Positions 34,178 through 43,130 of a DNA stretch of 64,000 nucleotides are shown here, piece after piece. Where the stretch lies: contig NZ_CP094984.1 in the NCBI RefSeq assembly GCF_022869865.1, forward strand, positions 2,170,001 to 2,234,000, written 5' to 3'. Numbering within the stretch: the first letter of the stretch is position 1; every line of letters begins with the position of its first letter. This stretch comes from Arthrobacter zhangbolii. Lineage in GTDB: Bacteria; Actinomycetota; Actinomycetes; Actinomycetales; Micrococcaceae. The translations under genes and the position numbers were made by a program. The notes under the pieces were generated by a model, which searched no databases, was not told the origin of the DNA, and worked only from the letters and a program-made list of their open reading frames with translations.

Positions 34178-35413
34178 ATGGCCCGCAAAGTAGTCATCAC
34201 AGGCCTTGGCGCGACCACGCCCATCGGCGGGGACGTCCCCACGATGTGGAAGAACGCACTGCAGGGCGTCTCCGGCGCCCGGACGCTGGAAGACGAATGG
34301 GTGGAGAAATACTCCCTGCCCGTCACCTTCGCCGCGCGGGTCACCACTCCCGCCACTGAGGTCCTCTCCCGGGTTGAAGCCAAGCGCATGGACCCGTCCA
34401 CCCAGTTCGCCGTCGTCGCCGCCCGCGAAGCGTGGGCCGACTCGGGACTGGAGGACGTAGACCAGGACCGGCTCGCCGTCACCTTCGCCACCGGCATCGG
34501 CGGTGTCTGGACCCTGCTCGATGCGTGGGACACCCTGCGTGAGAAGGGTCCGCGGCGTGTGCTGCCCATGACCGTTCCCATGCTGATGCCCAACGGTCCC
34601 GCCGCTGCCGTCTCCCTGGATCTGGGCGCCCGTGCCGGCGCACATACCCCCGTTTCCGCCTGCGCATCCGGCACCGAGGCCCTGCACCAGGGCCTGGAAC
34701 TGATCCGCTCAGGCAAGGCCGACATTGTCGTCGCCGGCGGTGCCGAGGCCTGCATCCACCCGATGCCGATGGCTTCCTTCGCCTCCATGCAGGCGCTGTC
34801 CAAACGCAACGATGATCCGCAGCATGCCTCGCGGCCTTATGACCGGGACCGTGACGGCTTTGTCATGGGCGAAGGCGCCGGCGCCCTGGTGCTGGAGAGC
34901 GAAGAGCACGCCATCGCCCGCGGTGCGCGCATCTACGCCGAACTGGCCGGCACCGCGGTGACCGCCGATGCCTACCACATCACCGCACCGGATCCGGAAG
35001 GACTGGGCGCCACCCGGGCCCTGAAGGCCGCACTCTTCGATGCCCGTGCCCAGGCCGAGGACGTAGTCCACGTCAACGCGCACGCCACGTCCACCCCGGT
35101 GGGCGACAAGCCCGAGTACACCGCTCTGAAGGCCGCCCTCGGCAGCGCCCTGGACGGCGTGGCGGTCTCCGCGACCAAGTCCCAGATGGGCCACCTGCTG
35201 GGTGCCTCGGGTGCCGTGGAAGCGGTCCTGACCGCACTGGCCGTGTACGAGCGCCAGGCCCCGGTCACGATCAACCTGGACAACCAGGACCCGGAAATCC
35301 CGCTGGACGTGGTGACTGCCGAACGCAAACTGCGCGACGGTGACATTGTTGCGCTGAGCAATTCCTTCGGCTTCGGCGGCCACAATGCCGTAGCAGTGCT
35401 CCGCAACCACTGA
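34178..35413 (+). CDS. fabF: beta-ketoacyl-ACP synthase II
   Basis: Elongates acyl-ACP chains with malonyl-ACP. The 411-residue thiolase-fold enzyme has the nucleophile Cys in PVSACASGTEAL, the first His in VNAHATSTPVGD and the second in KSQMGHLLGASGAVEA. The glycine-rich C-terminus is SFGFGGHNAVAV. Last gene of the fabD-fabH-acpP-fabF cluster, which ends in a strong terminator. No fabA/B-type desaturation genes are nearby. Confidence 0.97.
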   Translation: MARKVVITGLGATTPIGGDVPTMWKNALQGVSGARTLEDEWVEKYSLPVTFAARVTTPATEVLSRVEAKRMDPSTQFAVVAAREAWADSGLEDVDQDRLAVTFATGIGGVWTLLDAWDTLREKGPRRVLPMTVPMLMPNGPAAAVSLDLGARAGAHTPVSACASGTEALHQGLELIRSGKADIVVAGGAEACIHPMPMASFASMQALSKRNDDPQHASRPYDRDRDGFVMGEGAGALVLESEEHAIARGARIYAELAGTAVTADAYHITAPDPEGLGATRALKAALFDARAQAEDVVHVNAHATSTPVGDKPEYTALKAALGSALDGVAVSATKSQMGHLLGASGAVEAVLTALAVYERQAPVTINLDNQDPEIPLDVVTAERKLRDGDIVALSNSFGFGGHNAVAVLRNH

Positions 35414-35449
35414 TAAGGGCGTGCCGGCTACTGACCGGCAGACAAAACC

Positions 35450-35504
35450 AAAAGGAACAGGCATCCGCTTCCCTCACCGGGAAGCGGATGCCTGTTCCTT
35501 TTGC
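35450..35504. terminator. strong bidirectional terminator after fabF
   Basis: A 24-bp perfect stem (35450-35473 with 35479-35502) and a 5-base loop, with A4 and T4 at the two ends. It serves the fab operon on the plus strand and the DUF3145 gene on the minus strand. Confidence 0.93.
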
Positions 35505-35558
35505 TATGGAAGGTCTACGGGCGCCGGAACGCCCGGTCCGTCAGGTTCGTCAGGTTCG

Positions 35559-36062
35559 TTAGCCGACCTGGTGCAGCCAGCGCACCGGAGCGCCGTCGGC
35601 AGCATGACGGAACGGCTCCAGTTCCTCGTCCCAGGCTTCGCCGAGGGCCAGGGACAGCTCGTGGTAAACCGCCGAGGGGTCTCCGGCGCCGTTCTCGTAG
35701 GCGTAGCGGATGCGGTCCTCGGAAACCATGATGTTCCCGTGGACATCGGTGGCGGCGTGGAAGATCCCCAGTTCGGGGGTGTGTGCCCAGCGGCTTCCGT
35801 CGGCGCCCGGACTCTGGTCCTCGGTCACTTCATAGCGGAGGTGCGCCCAGCCGCGCAGGGCGGAAGCCAGAAGGGAGCCGGTCCCCTGCGGCCCGGACCA
35901 TGCGATCTCGGCGCGGACCATTCCGGGCGCGGCAGGCTGAGGGGTCCACTGTAGATCCGTTCGCTTTTCAACGACGGATCCAATGGCCCACTCAATATGA
36001 GGGCACAACGCGGAAGGGGCAGAGTGCACAAAGAGTACTCCGCGCGCCATCACAACAGACAT
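35559..36062 (-). CDS. DUF3145 family protein
   Basis: A 167-residue conserved actinobacterial protein without a known function. It contains GVLFVHSAPSALCPHIEWAIG, LRGWAHLRYEVTED and the Glu-rich LSLALGEAWDEELEPFRH near the C-terminus. The ATG at 36062 with GGAGGA upstream is preferred over an ATG 16 codons earlier. It has no signal peptide or membrane helix. It is a single gene between the fab terminator and xerC. Confidence 0.85.
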   Translation of the reverse strand: MSVVMARGVLFVHSAPSALCPHIEWAIGSVVEKRTDLQWTPQPAAPGMVRAEIAWSGPQGTGSLLASALRGWAHLRYEVTEDQSPGADGSRWAHTPELGIFHAATDVHGNIMVSEDRIRYAYENGAGDPSAVYHELSLALGEAWDEELEPFRHAADGAPVRWLHQVG

Positions 36063-36208
36063 TCCATCCTCCATAGCTGTAGGTACGTCTTCCCCAACGA
36101 CCTGCTGCATGGACGGATAACCGGTCCGCGTGTCCGCTGTCCATCATTGTGCCGCATGTTATCGGAATGCGCCAATGAGCCGCACGTACCGCAAGTGTCC
36201 TATGGGTC

Positions 36209-37153
36209 CTAGGCCCGCGGATGTGCCTGGCTGTAGCTTTGCCGCAGCCGGTCCACGGAGACATGCGTGTACAGCTGTGTGGTTGCCAGCGAGGAATGGC
36301 CCAGGATTTCCTGCACTGCGCGCAGGTCCGCGCCACCGTCCAGGAGATGTGTGGCCGCCGAGTGGCGCAGTGCATGCGGACCCGTGGCGGAGGTGTCCGG
36401 CAGGGCCTCCAGCAGTTCGGCGACGACGCCGCGGACCTGCCGCTGGTCCACCCGGCGTCCGCGCTTCCCGAGGAACAAGGCCGGACCGCTTTCGGGAACG
36501 GCCAGTGCCGGGCGTCCCCGGCGCAGCCAATCGTCCACGGCAAGGGCAGCCGGCAAACCGTAGGGCACCGTGCGCTCCTTGTTGCCTTTGCCCAGGACCC
36601 GCAGTGTCCTGCGATCGGGGTCCAGGTCATCGATGTCCAGGCCGGACAGCTCTCCCACACGGACTCCGGTGGCGTAGAGCAGTTCCACCATGGCCCGGTC
36701 CCTGAGGGCAACAGGCTCCCCTTCGGCAGCCGCTGCCTGCATGGTCTTGAACAGTTCCTCCACCTGGCCGCTCCGCAGCACACCGGGAAGGGTTTTTTCC
36801 TTCTTTGGCGCCCGAAGCCGCAGCGCAGGATTCTCGCTGATCAGTTCTTCGCGCAGCGCCCAGTTGGCAAAGCTGCGGGCCGTGGCTGCCCGCCGGGCCA
36901 GGGTGGAACGTGCCTGGCCGCTGCTGCTCAGTTCCCCCAGCCACCCACGCAGAACACTCAGGTCCAAATCCTTGAGCGCAACAATCCCTGACCCCAGCGC
37001 GAAGTCCAGAAGCTGGGTGACGTCCGATTCATAGGCCCGGACCGTGTGTTCGGACCGCCCCCGTTCCGACGTCAGGTACCGGCAGAAGCCCTCAAGCGCT
37101 GACCGGAATTCTGCCGGCCACGGCACGGTGTCTGCGGTTCCCTTGGTTCTCAC
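36209..37153 (-). CDS. xerC: tyrosine recombinase XerC
   Basis: A site-specific recombinase of 314 residues that resolves chromosome dimers at dif together with XerD. The N-terminal SAM-like core-binding domain covers residues 15-105. The catalytic set is complete: R165 (ATGVRVGEL), K192 (GKGNKERTVP), H260 and R263 (HALRHSAATHLL), H286 (LGHSSLATT) and Y295 (LYTHVS). It is co-oriented with dprA and comM, a conserved actinobacterial arrangement, so it is the housekeeping enzyme and not a phage integrase. Confidence 0.94.
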   Translation of the reverse strand: MRTKGTADTVPWPAEFRSALEGFCRYLTSERGRSEHTVRAYESDVTQLLDFALGSGIVALKDLDLSVLRGWLGELSSSGQARSTLARRAATARSFANWALREELISENPALRLRAPKKEKTLPGVLRSGQVEELFKTMQAAAAEGEPVALRDRAMVELLYATGVRVGELSGLDIDDLDPDRRTLRVLGKGNKERTVPYGLPAALAVDDWLRRGRPALAVPESGPALFLGKRGRRVDQRQVRGVVAELLEALPDTSATGPHALRHSAATHLLDGGADLRAVQEILGHSSLATTQLYTHVSVDRLRQSYSQAHPRA

Positions 37154-37215
37154 CCCTTTACTGTTCTCTTATTGCCCCCTTCCTTCAAGCAGGCACGCGG
37201 TCCTGAGGGGAAGTC

Positions 37216-37743
37216 CTAGGCAGGCACTTTGTCCGTGTGACTGCAGGATCGTCGGAGTGCCTCGGTGCCGGGTGACTGTTCGAGCTCCAGAAGATACTGT
37301 TTCGCTTCCAGCCCGCCGGAATATCCCGTCAGTGCTCCCCGGGAACCGAGAACTCTGTGCGTCGGTACAACGATGTTGAGCGGATTGCGGGACAACGCCG
37401 CCCCTACGCTGCGCGCCTTGGCTGCATCTCCCAAGCCCAGTGCCAGCGATTTATAAGTGGCGGTTGAGCCGTAGGTAATGCTTCCCACCCGCTCCCAGAC
37501 GCTGCGCTGGAAGTCAGTGCCCCTGGGAGCAACGCGCACTGTGAAGCAGCATCGCCTGCCGTCGAAGTACTCCGCCAGTTGCCGCTCCACGTCTTCAAAG
37601 CCCTGCTCAGCTGCCAGGCCGTAGGGTGTACCCGCTCCGGTCAGTTCAGTCGGCGGGCCCAGCCTCAACGCGGAGAGGACACCGTCGGTCGCGACGAGGC
37701 TAAGCACCCCGACGGGCGAAGTAATGATCTTGTGAGTCATCAT
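37216..37743 (-). CDS. Ogt/MGMT-family protein with Thr at the acceptor-cysteine position
   Basis: A 175-residue homologue of O6-alkylguanine-DNA alkyltransferases. The N-terminal RNase H-like domain and the DNA-binding domain are both present: FQRSVWERVGSITYGSTATYKSLA, the Arg finger region ARSVGAALSRNP and the C-terminal TGYSGGLEAKQYLLELE. The invariant acceptor motif PCHR reads PTHR, with T128 encoded by ACG, so it cannot carry out the normal suicide transfer. It may act like alkyltransferase-like proteins, which bind O6-alkylguanine and recruit repair and usually have Trp or Ala there. The start is one of two adjacent ATGs (37743/37740) after AAGGAAG. Confidence 0.85.
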   Translation of the reverse strand: MMTHKIITSPVGVLSLVATDGVLSALRLGPPTELTGAGTPYGLAAEQGFEDVERQLAEYFDGRRCCFTVRVAPRGTDFQRSVWERVGSITYGSTATYKSLALGLGDAAKARSVGAALSRNPLNIVVPTHRVLGSRGALTGYSGGLEAKQYLLELEQSPGTEALRRSCSHTDKVPA

Positions 37744-37805
37744 GATGGGTTCTTCCTTTTTTGGTTGGGACGGGTCGGACAACAAGGATGGGACGGGCTG
37801 AATCC

Positions 37806-39059
37806 CTAGCGTTTACCGCGGCGCCACCCGTCGGGTCCGGCACGGATTGCGAGGCCTTCCAGTTCCAGCCTGGCCAGCCCTGCACGCACTCCCGCCACCG
37901 GCAGCCCGGCCACCGAGGCGAGTTTGTCGATGGAGGTGTCGCTGCGTACGGGAAGGGCGTCCAGAAGGAGGAGATCTTCGACTGCCAAACCATCGTGGTC
38001 TGATCTCTTCTCCCGGGCCCGTGCGGCCGACCCGGGCCCGGACTGCGATGCGGATTCCACAGCTTGGGCCACCTCGGGTACTTCCTGCGTCAGCGGCCCG
38101 GCCAGCTCGGCGACTTCCTGGGCATCAGTTACGCAGACGGCGCTGCCGTCACGCAGCAACCGGTGGCAGCCGGCGGAGTTGGCTGAGTACACCGATCCGG
38201 GAACCGCCCCGACCTCCCGTCCCAATTCTGCCGCGTGATGTGCGGTGTTCAGTGCCCCGGAACGCCACCGTGCCTCGACCACCACTGTCACCGCACTCAG
38301 TGCGGCGATGATGCGGTTCCGCTGCAGGAACCTCCACCGTGTCGGTGCTGACCCGGGCGGTACCTCCGACAGCAGCAGCCCGTGTTCCGCAATTGCACGG
38401 AGCAGGTCTTCGTTGCCCGCCGGATAGAACCGGTCCGCACCGCAGGCCATTACCGCGATGGTAGATATCCCGGAGCCGGCTGCCTCCGGAAGTGTTGCGG
38501 CGAGCGCAGCACGGTGTGCCTGGGCATCAATGCCGTAGGCGCCTCCTGAAACAACGGTGTATCCCCGGCTGGCCAAACCCGCCGAGAGATCCCCAGTGAT
38601 GGACAGGCCGTAGCCCGTGGCGTCCCGGGATCCGACAAGAGCCACCGTACGTTTCATATCGGGGAGCCCGCCCGCCAGCTGTCCCCGGACCCACAGGCAC
38701 AGCGGCATCCCGAGCTCCAGATGGGACAGCGCCTCAGGCCAACGCGGGTCCTCCGGGATGAGCAGCTCACCACCCAGCCGCCTGATGGTTTCCAGATCTC
38801 TGTCAGGAGCCAGATCAGCAACCCGCGGACGCCAGCGTTTCAGTCCCTCTGCGAGGGCGTATCCCTTTCCGGCCACGCCCACTGAGGTCAGGATGCCGGC
38901 GGTTTTGTGTATGAGCGCTGAGGAAACCTGCCGTCCCCCGGTGGCTATCTGCAACGCCTGCTCCGGTCCGGCTGCAGACACCAGGGCAAGACCCACCATG
39001 TCCGAAGGTTCGAACAATCTGGACAGTGCGGCGCGGGCACGGAGAAGGTCGACACTCAT
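37806..39059 (-). CDS. dprA: DNA-processing protein DprA
   Basis: Loads RecA onto incoming single-stranded DNA during transformation. The 417-residue protein has an N-terminal helical/SAM-like region and the Rossmann-like core with VALVGSRDATGYG, VVSGGAYGIDAQAHRAAL, MACGADRFYP, HGLLLSEVPPG and RFLQRNRIIAALS. A C-terminal winged-helix (DLLLLDALPVRSDTSIDKLASVAGL) completes the long form. The ATG overlaps the comM stop (ATGA), so the two are translationally coupled. Confidence 0.95.
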   Translation of the reverse strand: MSVDLLRARAALSRLFEPSDMVGLALVSAAGPEQALQIATGGRQVSSALIHKTAGILTSVGVAGKGYALAEGLKRWRPRVADLAPDRDLETIRRLGGELLIPEDPRWPEALSHLELGMPLCLWVRGQLAGGLPDMKRTVALVGSRDATGYGLSITGDLSAGLASRGYTVVSGGAYGIDAQAHRAALAATLPEAAGSGISTIAVMACGADRFYPAGNEDLLRAIAEHGLLLSEVPPGSAPTRWRFLQRNRIIAALSAVTVVVEARWRSGALNTAHHAAELGREVGAVPGSVYSANSAGCHRLLRDGSAVCVTDAQEVAELAGPLTQEVPEVAQAVESASQSGPGSAARAREKRSDHDGLAVEDLLLLDALPVRSDTSIDKLASVAGLPVAGVRAGLARLELEGLAIRAGPDGWRRGKR

Positions 39060-40600
39060 GCCGCAGCCCCCTGGGTCCGGAAGCCCAACGCCTGACCGAC
39101 GTCGTCGGCGTCCGGGGTGCCATGACCGGCGAGGTCTGCGATGGTCCAGGCGACGCGGAGTACACGGTCATAGCCGCGCGCCGTCAGCAGCTGCCGCTCC
39201 ATGGCCCGGTCCAGGGCGGCGGTAGCTTTGGGCCGGGGACGCAGCGCGTCCCGGAGCAGCCCGCCGGGAACCTCGGCGTTCGTTTCGCAGTTCAACGGCC
39301 TCAGCCGTTCCTTTTGGAGGTGCCTGGCCCTGTGTACCCGCTCCGCAACAGTTGAGCTTGTTTCCGGTGTCTCAGTGGAAAAGTAATCGCCCAGCGCAAC
39401 CCTCCGCACGCTGAGCTGCAGGTCTACGCGGTCGAGCAGCGGACCGGAGAGACGGCTAAAGTACCGTCGCCGCTGCTGCGGGGTGCAGGTACATTCGATG
39501 CCTTTCCCCGTCGCCAAACCACACGGGCAGGGATTCGCTGCCAGTATCAGCTGGAAACGGGCAGGGTATACGGCAGTGCCGGCGGCCCTGTGCAGCACGA
39601 GCTGCCCGCTTTCCAACGGCTGACGCAATCCGTCCAATACCCGTCGCTCGTATTCAGGTGCCTCATCCAGGAAAAGCACACCCCTGTGGGCCCGGGACGC
39701 TGCGCCGGGGCGGGGAATGCCCGAACCGCCTCCAATCACTGCAGCAGTGGACGCCGTGTGATGCGGGCTTTGGAACGGCGGCCGGCGCAGCAACTCACGG
39801 CACGGGCGTCCCTGCCAGGCCAGTGAATGAATTGCGGTCACTTCCATCGCCTGATCGTCGGGCAGGTCCGGGAGGATACCGGGCAGCCGCTCGGCCAGCA
39901 TGGTTTTCCCCGCTCCCGGGGGTCCGGTCATCAGAAGATGGTGAGCGCCGGCGGCCGCAACCTCGATGGCGAACCGTGCCTCCTGTTGTCCGGACACATC
40001 GGAAAGATCCGGTACCGCTGGCACTCCCGGGTCCTCTTCCGCTTCGGCGCCGGCCCCGCCGGCGACCGGAGCGGGGAATGCCAGCAGTTCCGGGTCAGCT
40101 CCCAGGCCGGCAGCGACCTGTGCCAGGGAGGAGCAGCCCCGCACCCGGGCGGAGGGAACCAGTGCCGCTTCCGCTGCGTTCTCCTCGGCCACGACGAAAT
40201 CCGTATACCCGGCGGCTACCGCCGCCATCACGGCCGGAAGGACGCCGCGGATCGGCCGCAATCTGCTGTCGAGTCCCAGTTCTGCAAGAAAAACGCACCT
40301 TCCGGGGCTGCGGAGCGCACCGCCGGCGCACAGTGCGGCCACGGCTATGGCCAGATCGAAACCTGATCCGTGTTTTGGGACGTCCGCGGGCATAAGGTTC
40401 ACCGTGATACGGCGCCTGCTCAACGGCAATCCGGCATTCTTCGCGGCAGACTTCACCCGGTCGCGGGACTCGTTCAGCGACGCATCCGGCAGGCCGAGCA
40501 GAATAAACGAAGGGAGGGACTGGCCGATGTCCGCCTCGACTTCCACCATCCTGCCCTGGAGACCCACGAGTCCCACGCCATAGGTGCGGCCCAGACTCAT
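39056..40600 (-). CDS. comM: YifB/ComM-type Mg-chelatase-like AAA+ ATPase
   Basis: A 514-residue hexameric helicase-like ATPase; ComM promotes branch migration in natural transformation. The N-terminal Lon-like domain has ADIGQSLPSFILLGLPDASLNESRDRV. The Walker A is GPPGAGKT (226-233) and the Walker B is GVLFLDEAPEY. CPCG and CTCTPQQRRRYFSRLSGPLLDRVDL are followed by the C-terminal lid domain. It is part of the comM-dprA pair conserved in actinobacteria whether or not they are naturally competent. Confidence 0.94.
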   Translation of the reverse strand: MSLGRTYGVGLVGLQGRMVEVEADIGQSLPSFILLGLPDASLNESRDRVKSAAKNAGLPLSRRRITVNLMPADVPKHGSGFDLAIAVAALCAGGALRSPGRCVFLAELGLDSRLRPIRGVLPAVMAAVAAGYTDFVVAEENAAEAALVPSARVRGCSSLAQVAAGLGADPELLAFPAPVAGGAGAEAEEDPGVPAVPDLSDVSGQQEARFAIEVAAAGAHHLLMTGPPGAGKTMLAERLPGILPDLPDDQAMEVTAIHSLAWQGRPCRELLRRPPFQSPHHTASTAAVIGGGSGIPRPGAASRAHRGVLFLDEAPEYERRVLDGLRQPLESGQLVLHRAAGTAVYPARFQLILAANPCPCGLATGKGIECTCTPQQRRRYFSRLSGPLLDRVDLQLSVRRVALGDYFSTETPETSSTVAERVHRARHLQKERLRPLNCETNAEVPGGLLRDALRPRPKATAALDRAMERQLLTARGYDRVLRVAWTIADLAGHGTPDADDVGQALGFRTQGAAA

Positions 40601-40742
40601 GACGCCACCGCTGCAGGGCTGACCGTACTACCGTGTATTCGGCGTTCCTGTGCATTCATGGCACCACCCTGCCCGGGGCTGCGGTGTCAGGGGATTCCTC
40701 TGCCGGTCGCTGTGCACAAGCGGTTATGCCTGAGGGAGAAGC

Positions 40743-41267
40743 TCAGCGGTGTGGAGGAAAGGTGTCAGGGCTGGAGGAACGCCGCACACTCCGGTGATAC
40801 GTTTCGACCATCTCGACCACGGTGGTACTGCGGTGGTTGAAGAGCATCGGGGACCAGCTCAGGTCCCAGCCGGTGGTACTGCGGGTCCACTCCATGATCG
40901 CCACAGGATCCTGCCGGGGTACGGACCGGAGTGCTTTCTGACCCGGATGCCTGCCGGCCTGCAGGGCAAACCCTGCTGCCCTGCCTACCCTGGCGGCACC
41001 GCGCATGAGGCGTTGCTCCTGCGGACTCATCGTTTCCACGAGCTGTTTCTGGGATTTCACCCGGATACCGATGATCTTCGCTCCGTATGGACCGTCCGGT
41101 GTCCGGCCCACGCCGACGGCGTCGAGGTTAGCCCATGGGATAAACCCGGCAGACTGCACCCTGATCCCGGCCGGAGTAAGGGTCAGCACAGCGGGTTCCC
41201 TCAGCTTTTTCCAGACAATGAAGGCCCCGCCGGCGCCGAAAAAGACGCATCCAATGGCGCCGACCAC
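40743..41267 (-). CDS. hypothetical membrane-anchored protein (PH-like, STM3941-type)
   Basis: A 174-residue protein with one N-terminal hydrophobic helix (GAIGCVFFGAGGAFIVW) followed by a beta-rich segment (VLTLTPAGIRVQSAGFIPWANLDAVGVG, GAKIIGIRVKSQKQLVE), resembling PH-like domains behind a membrane anchor. The GTG at 41267 places the helix at the very N-terminus without the usual preceding residues, and no better start or ribosome binding site is visible upstream, so the 5' end is uncertain. It lies between yraN and comM, where many actinobacteria have no gene. Confidence 0.55.
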   Translation of the reverse strand: MVGAIGCVFFGAGGAFIVWKKLREPAVLTLTPAGIRVQSAGFIPWANLDAVGVGRTPDGPYGAKIIGIRVKSQKQLVETMSPQEQRLMRGAARVGRAAGFALQAGRHPGQKALRSVPRQDPVAIMEWTRSTTGWDLSWSPMLFNHRSTTVVEMVETYHRSVRRSSSPDTFPPHR

Positions 41268-41358
41268 TACGGCGGTGAAGCGGTCGCCCGCCGTGTCACT
41301 GTCCAGGAAGCTAGATCGTGCCGGTGCCGTGCAGCGGCGCGTCCCGGGCTCGCGGGAA

Positions 41359-41715
41359 TCAGGAAATCCCCCTCAGGTGCTCGAGCACGGGCGAACCGGT
41401 GCCGTCATCCAGCACTGCCACCGCGTCTATCCGTCGATGCGCATAATATCTGTTATGCGCCCGCACCCACGCTGCACCCAGATGGTGCAGGCGTGCCAGT
41501 TTGGCGGGGCTGATGGCTTCAAAGGGGTGGCCGAAGTTCAGGGACGAGCGCGTCTTGACCTCCACTATCACCAGGGTTGCTCCGTCCACCGCCACCAGAT
41601 CTATCTCCCCGTCCGGGCAGCGCCAGTTCCGGTCGATAACACTCAGCCCTGCCTCGGTCAGATACCGTGCCGCGAGTTCTTCGCCGCGGCTGCCTAGTAT
41701 GTCTTTGGCTCTCAT
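41359..41715 (-). CDS. yraN: YraN family (UPF0102) endonuclease-fold protein
   Basis: A 118-residue protein with a PD-(D/E)XK-like nuclease fold. The family core is LGSRGEELAARYLTEAGLSVIDRNWRCPDGEIDLVAVDGATLVIVEVKTR, with Glu, Asp and E-V-K as the predicted metal site. The ATG at 41715 is chosen because the family starts there. It belongs to the rnhB / DUF2469 / yraN / comM / dprA neighbourhood and probably acts in DNA processing, but no activity is established. Confidence 0.92.
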   Translation of the reverse strand: MRAKDILGSRGEELAARYLTEAGLSVIDRNWRCPDGEIDLVAVDGATLVIVEVKTRSSLNFGHPFEAISPAKLARLHHLGAAWVRAHNRYYAHRRIDAVAVLDDGTGSPVLEHLRGIS

Positions 41716-41825
41716 GTCATCACGCTTGCGGCTAACGGCCCGCCCTGCAGGCGTGGAGCCCGGGCATGTGGAGAGCACCGGGTGCGCGACACTTCAAGGG
41801 GTCCTGTGGAGGCACCGCGAACCGC

Positions 41826-42866
41826 TTACACGGGGAACCAGCCGTCACCGTTCGGGGAACGGCGCCAATACTGCCGTGGTTCGCCGGTTTCGCGTACCAC
41901 GTCGGTAAGCCAGATGGTCCGGTCCGGGTCCCAGCCTGCAATCACGGATCCGGTCCTCTCGTCCACGGCCAGCGCCCTACCGGCGCAGCTGAGATACCCC
42001 GGCACCGTCAAGTGGACGGCGTCCCACTCCCTTGCCACGAGTTCCCAGTCCGGAATAACCCAGCGGCCCTCACGTCCGGTGGTGCGCAGCCAGACCCAGC
42101 GCCGTGAAGCGGACACTTCCAGCGGGAACCGGCGGCACAGCAGAACCCAGTCCTCCTCGCTGCGGATTTCAAACGTCCTGCCTGCCCCGTCGACCGGAAT
42201 AGTGGTCGCGCGCTCCCAGCCCGGATAGTCCTCCACCAGGTTCAGCCCCGCCGGAATACGGCCGACTGTGCCGGTGAGGCCAAGCGGAATGGACCACCAG
42301 TCCCCCGTCCATTCCGGCCCGCGCCGACTTTCCCGCCACGTTAGCTCATCGGCACGTATGGCGCGGCCCCACTTGGCCAGTGTCTTTTCCGGGTCCCTGC
42401 CCAGCGGTGCCGGATCATCCGGTCCCCGCCAGTCGATGGCCCACTGCCGCTGCGTCCGCGAATCCGCCCGAAGCACCTCCATGACCACCGCCCGTTCTGC
42501 GACGCGCTGCAGAGCCCGGCGGATAGCCGGTATGGCAGCAAGCACATCCTCCCCCTCAGGTTCCTGCCAGTATCGGGCGCTCATCACCGACCGTTGCAGT
42601 GCATCGAGGATAAGGTCCTCGGTCAGGTCCGGTACGTCCATGGAGCCAAGCAGAGCTGCGAGTGTGTCCGCTGACGCTGCCGGGCGGGAACCGGCGTCCT
42701 TCGACAGATCGCCGAACATCACCACGGAAGTGCCCCGGCCGGGGTCGAGTTCGTAGCCCAGCTGGAACACTGCGTTCCGGACATCGGGATCCAGTTCCGC
42801 CGCCACCTCCAGACACAGGCGGCGGCCCCGCGGTCCGGCGAGCAACACCTCGGCATTGAAAGTCAT
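41826..42866 (-). CDS. hypothetical protein, Trp/Arg-rich, unrecognised
   Basis: A 346-residue cytoplasmic-looking protein that I do not recognise. The first about 140 residues (MTFNAEVLLAGPRGRRLCLEVAAELD) look like a helical domain with a regular pattern of acidic and Leu/Ala residues. The second half is rich in Trp (WTGDWWSIPLGLTG, SRRWVWLRTTGREGRWVIPDW, RTIWLTDVV) and probably beta-structured, with repeated W-x-x-P/L units. There is no signal, membrane helix or known catalytic motif. It is separated from yraN by 110 bases and diverges from the LAATG surface protein. Confidence 0.65.
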   Translation of the reverse strand: MTFNAEVLLAGPRGRRLCLEVAAELDPDVRNAVFQLGYELDPGRGTSVVMFGDLSKDAGSRPAASADTLAALLGSMDVPDLTEDLILDALQRSVMSARYWQEPEGEDVLAAIPAIRRALQRVAERAVVMEVLRADSRTQRQWAIDWRGPDDPAPLGRDPEKTLAKWGRAIRADELTWRESRRGPEWTGDWWSIPLGLTGTVGRIPAGLNLVEDYPGWERATTIPVDGAGRTFEIRSEEDWVLLCRRFPLEVSASRRWVWLRTTGREGRWVIPDWELVAREWDAVHLTVPGYLSCAGRALAVDERTGSVIAGWDPDRTIWLTDVVRETGEPRQYWRRSPNGDGWFPV

Positions 42867-43130
42867 GCCCCATCCTCACACGGGCGATTCATCAGCACAC
42901 GGGCCCGGGCCACATCGTCCAGGCATCAACAGCCGAGAGATTAGCCCTCCAGCGGGCCGGGCAACAGCGTTATTTCCGCCCAAAACTACTTGCTTTTATC
43001 TGAAAGCTACTCGGTTTCGAGTATCTTGCGCTGATCTTGCGGGCTCCCTGTGTTAATCCCCGAATACTGCGAAAGGCGCGTCACGCTGTGGCCGCAAAAG
43101 CGCCGACTTCCAAACCACGAGAAGGAAACC

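Noticed and set aside
36209-37153. xerC as a phage or mobile-element integrase
   Set aside because: The neighbourhood (comM, dprA, yraN, rnhB), length and motif set are those of the housekeeping recombinase. No attachment-site repeats or phage genes are present.
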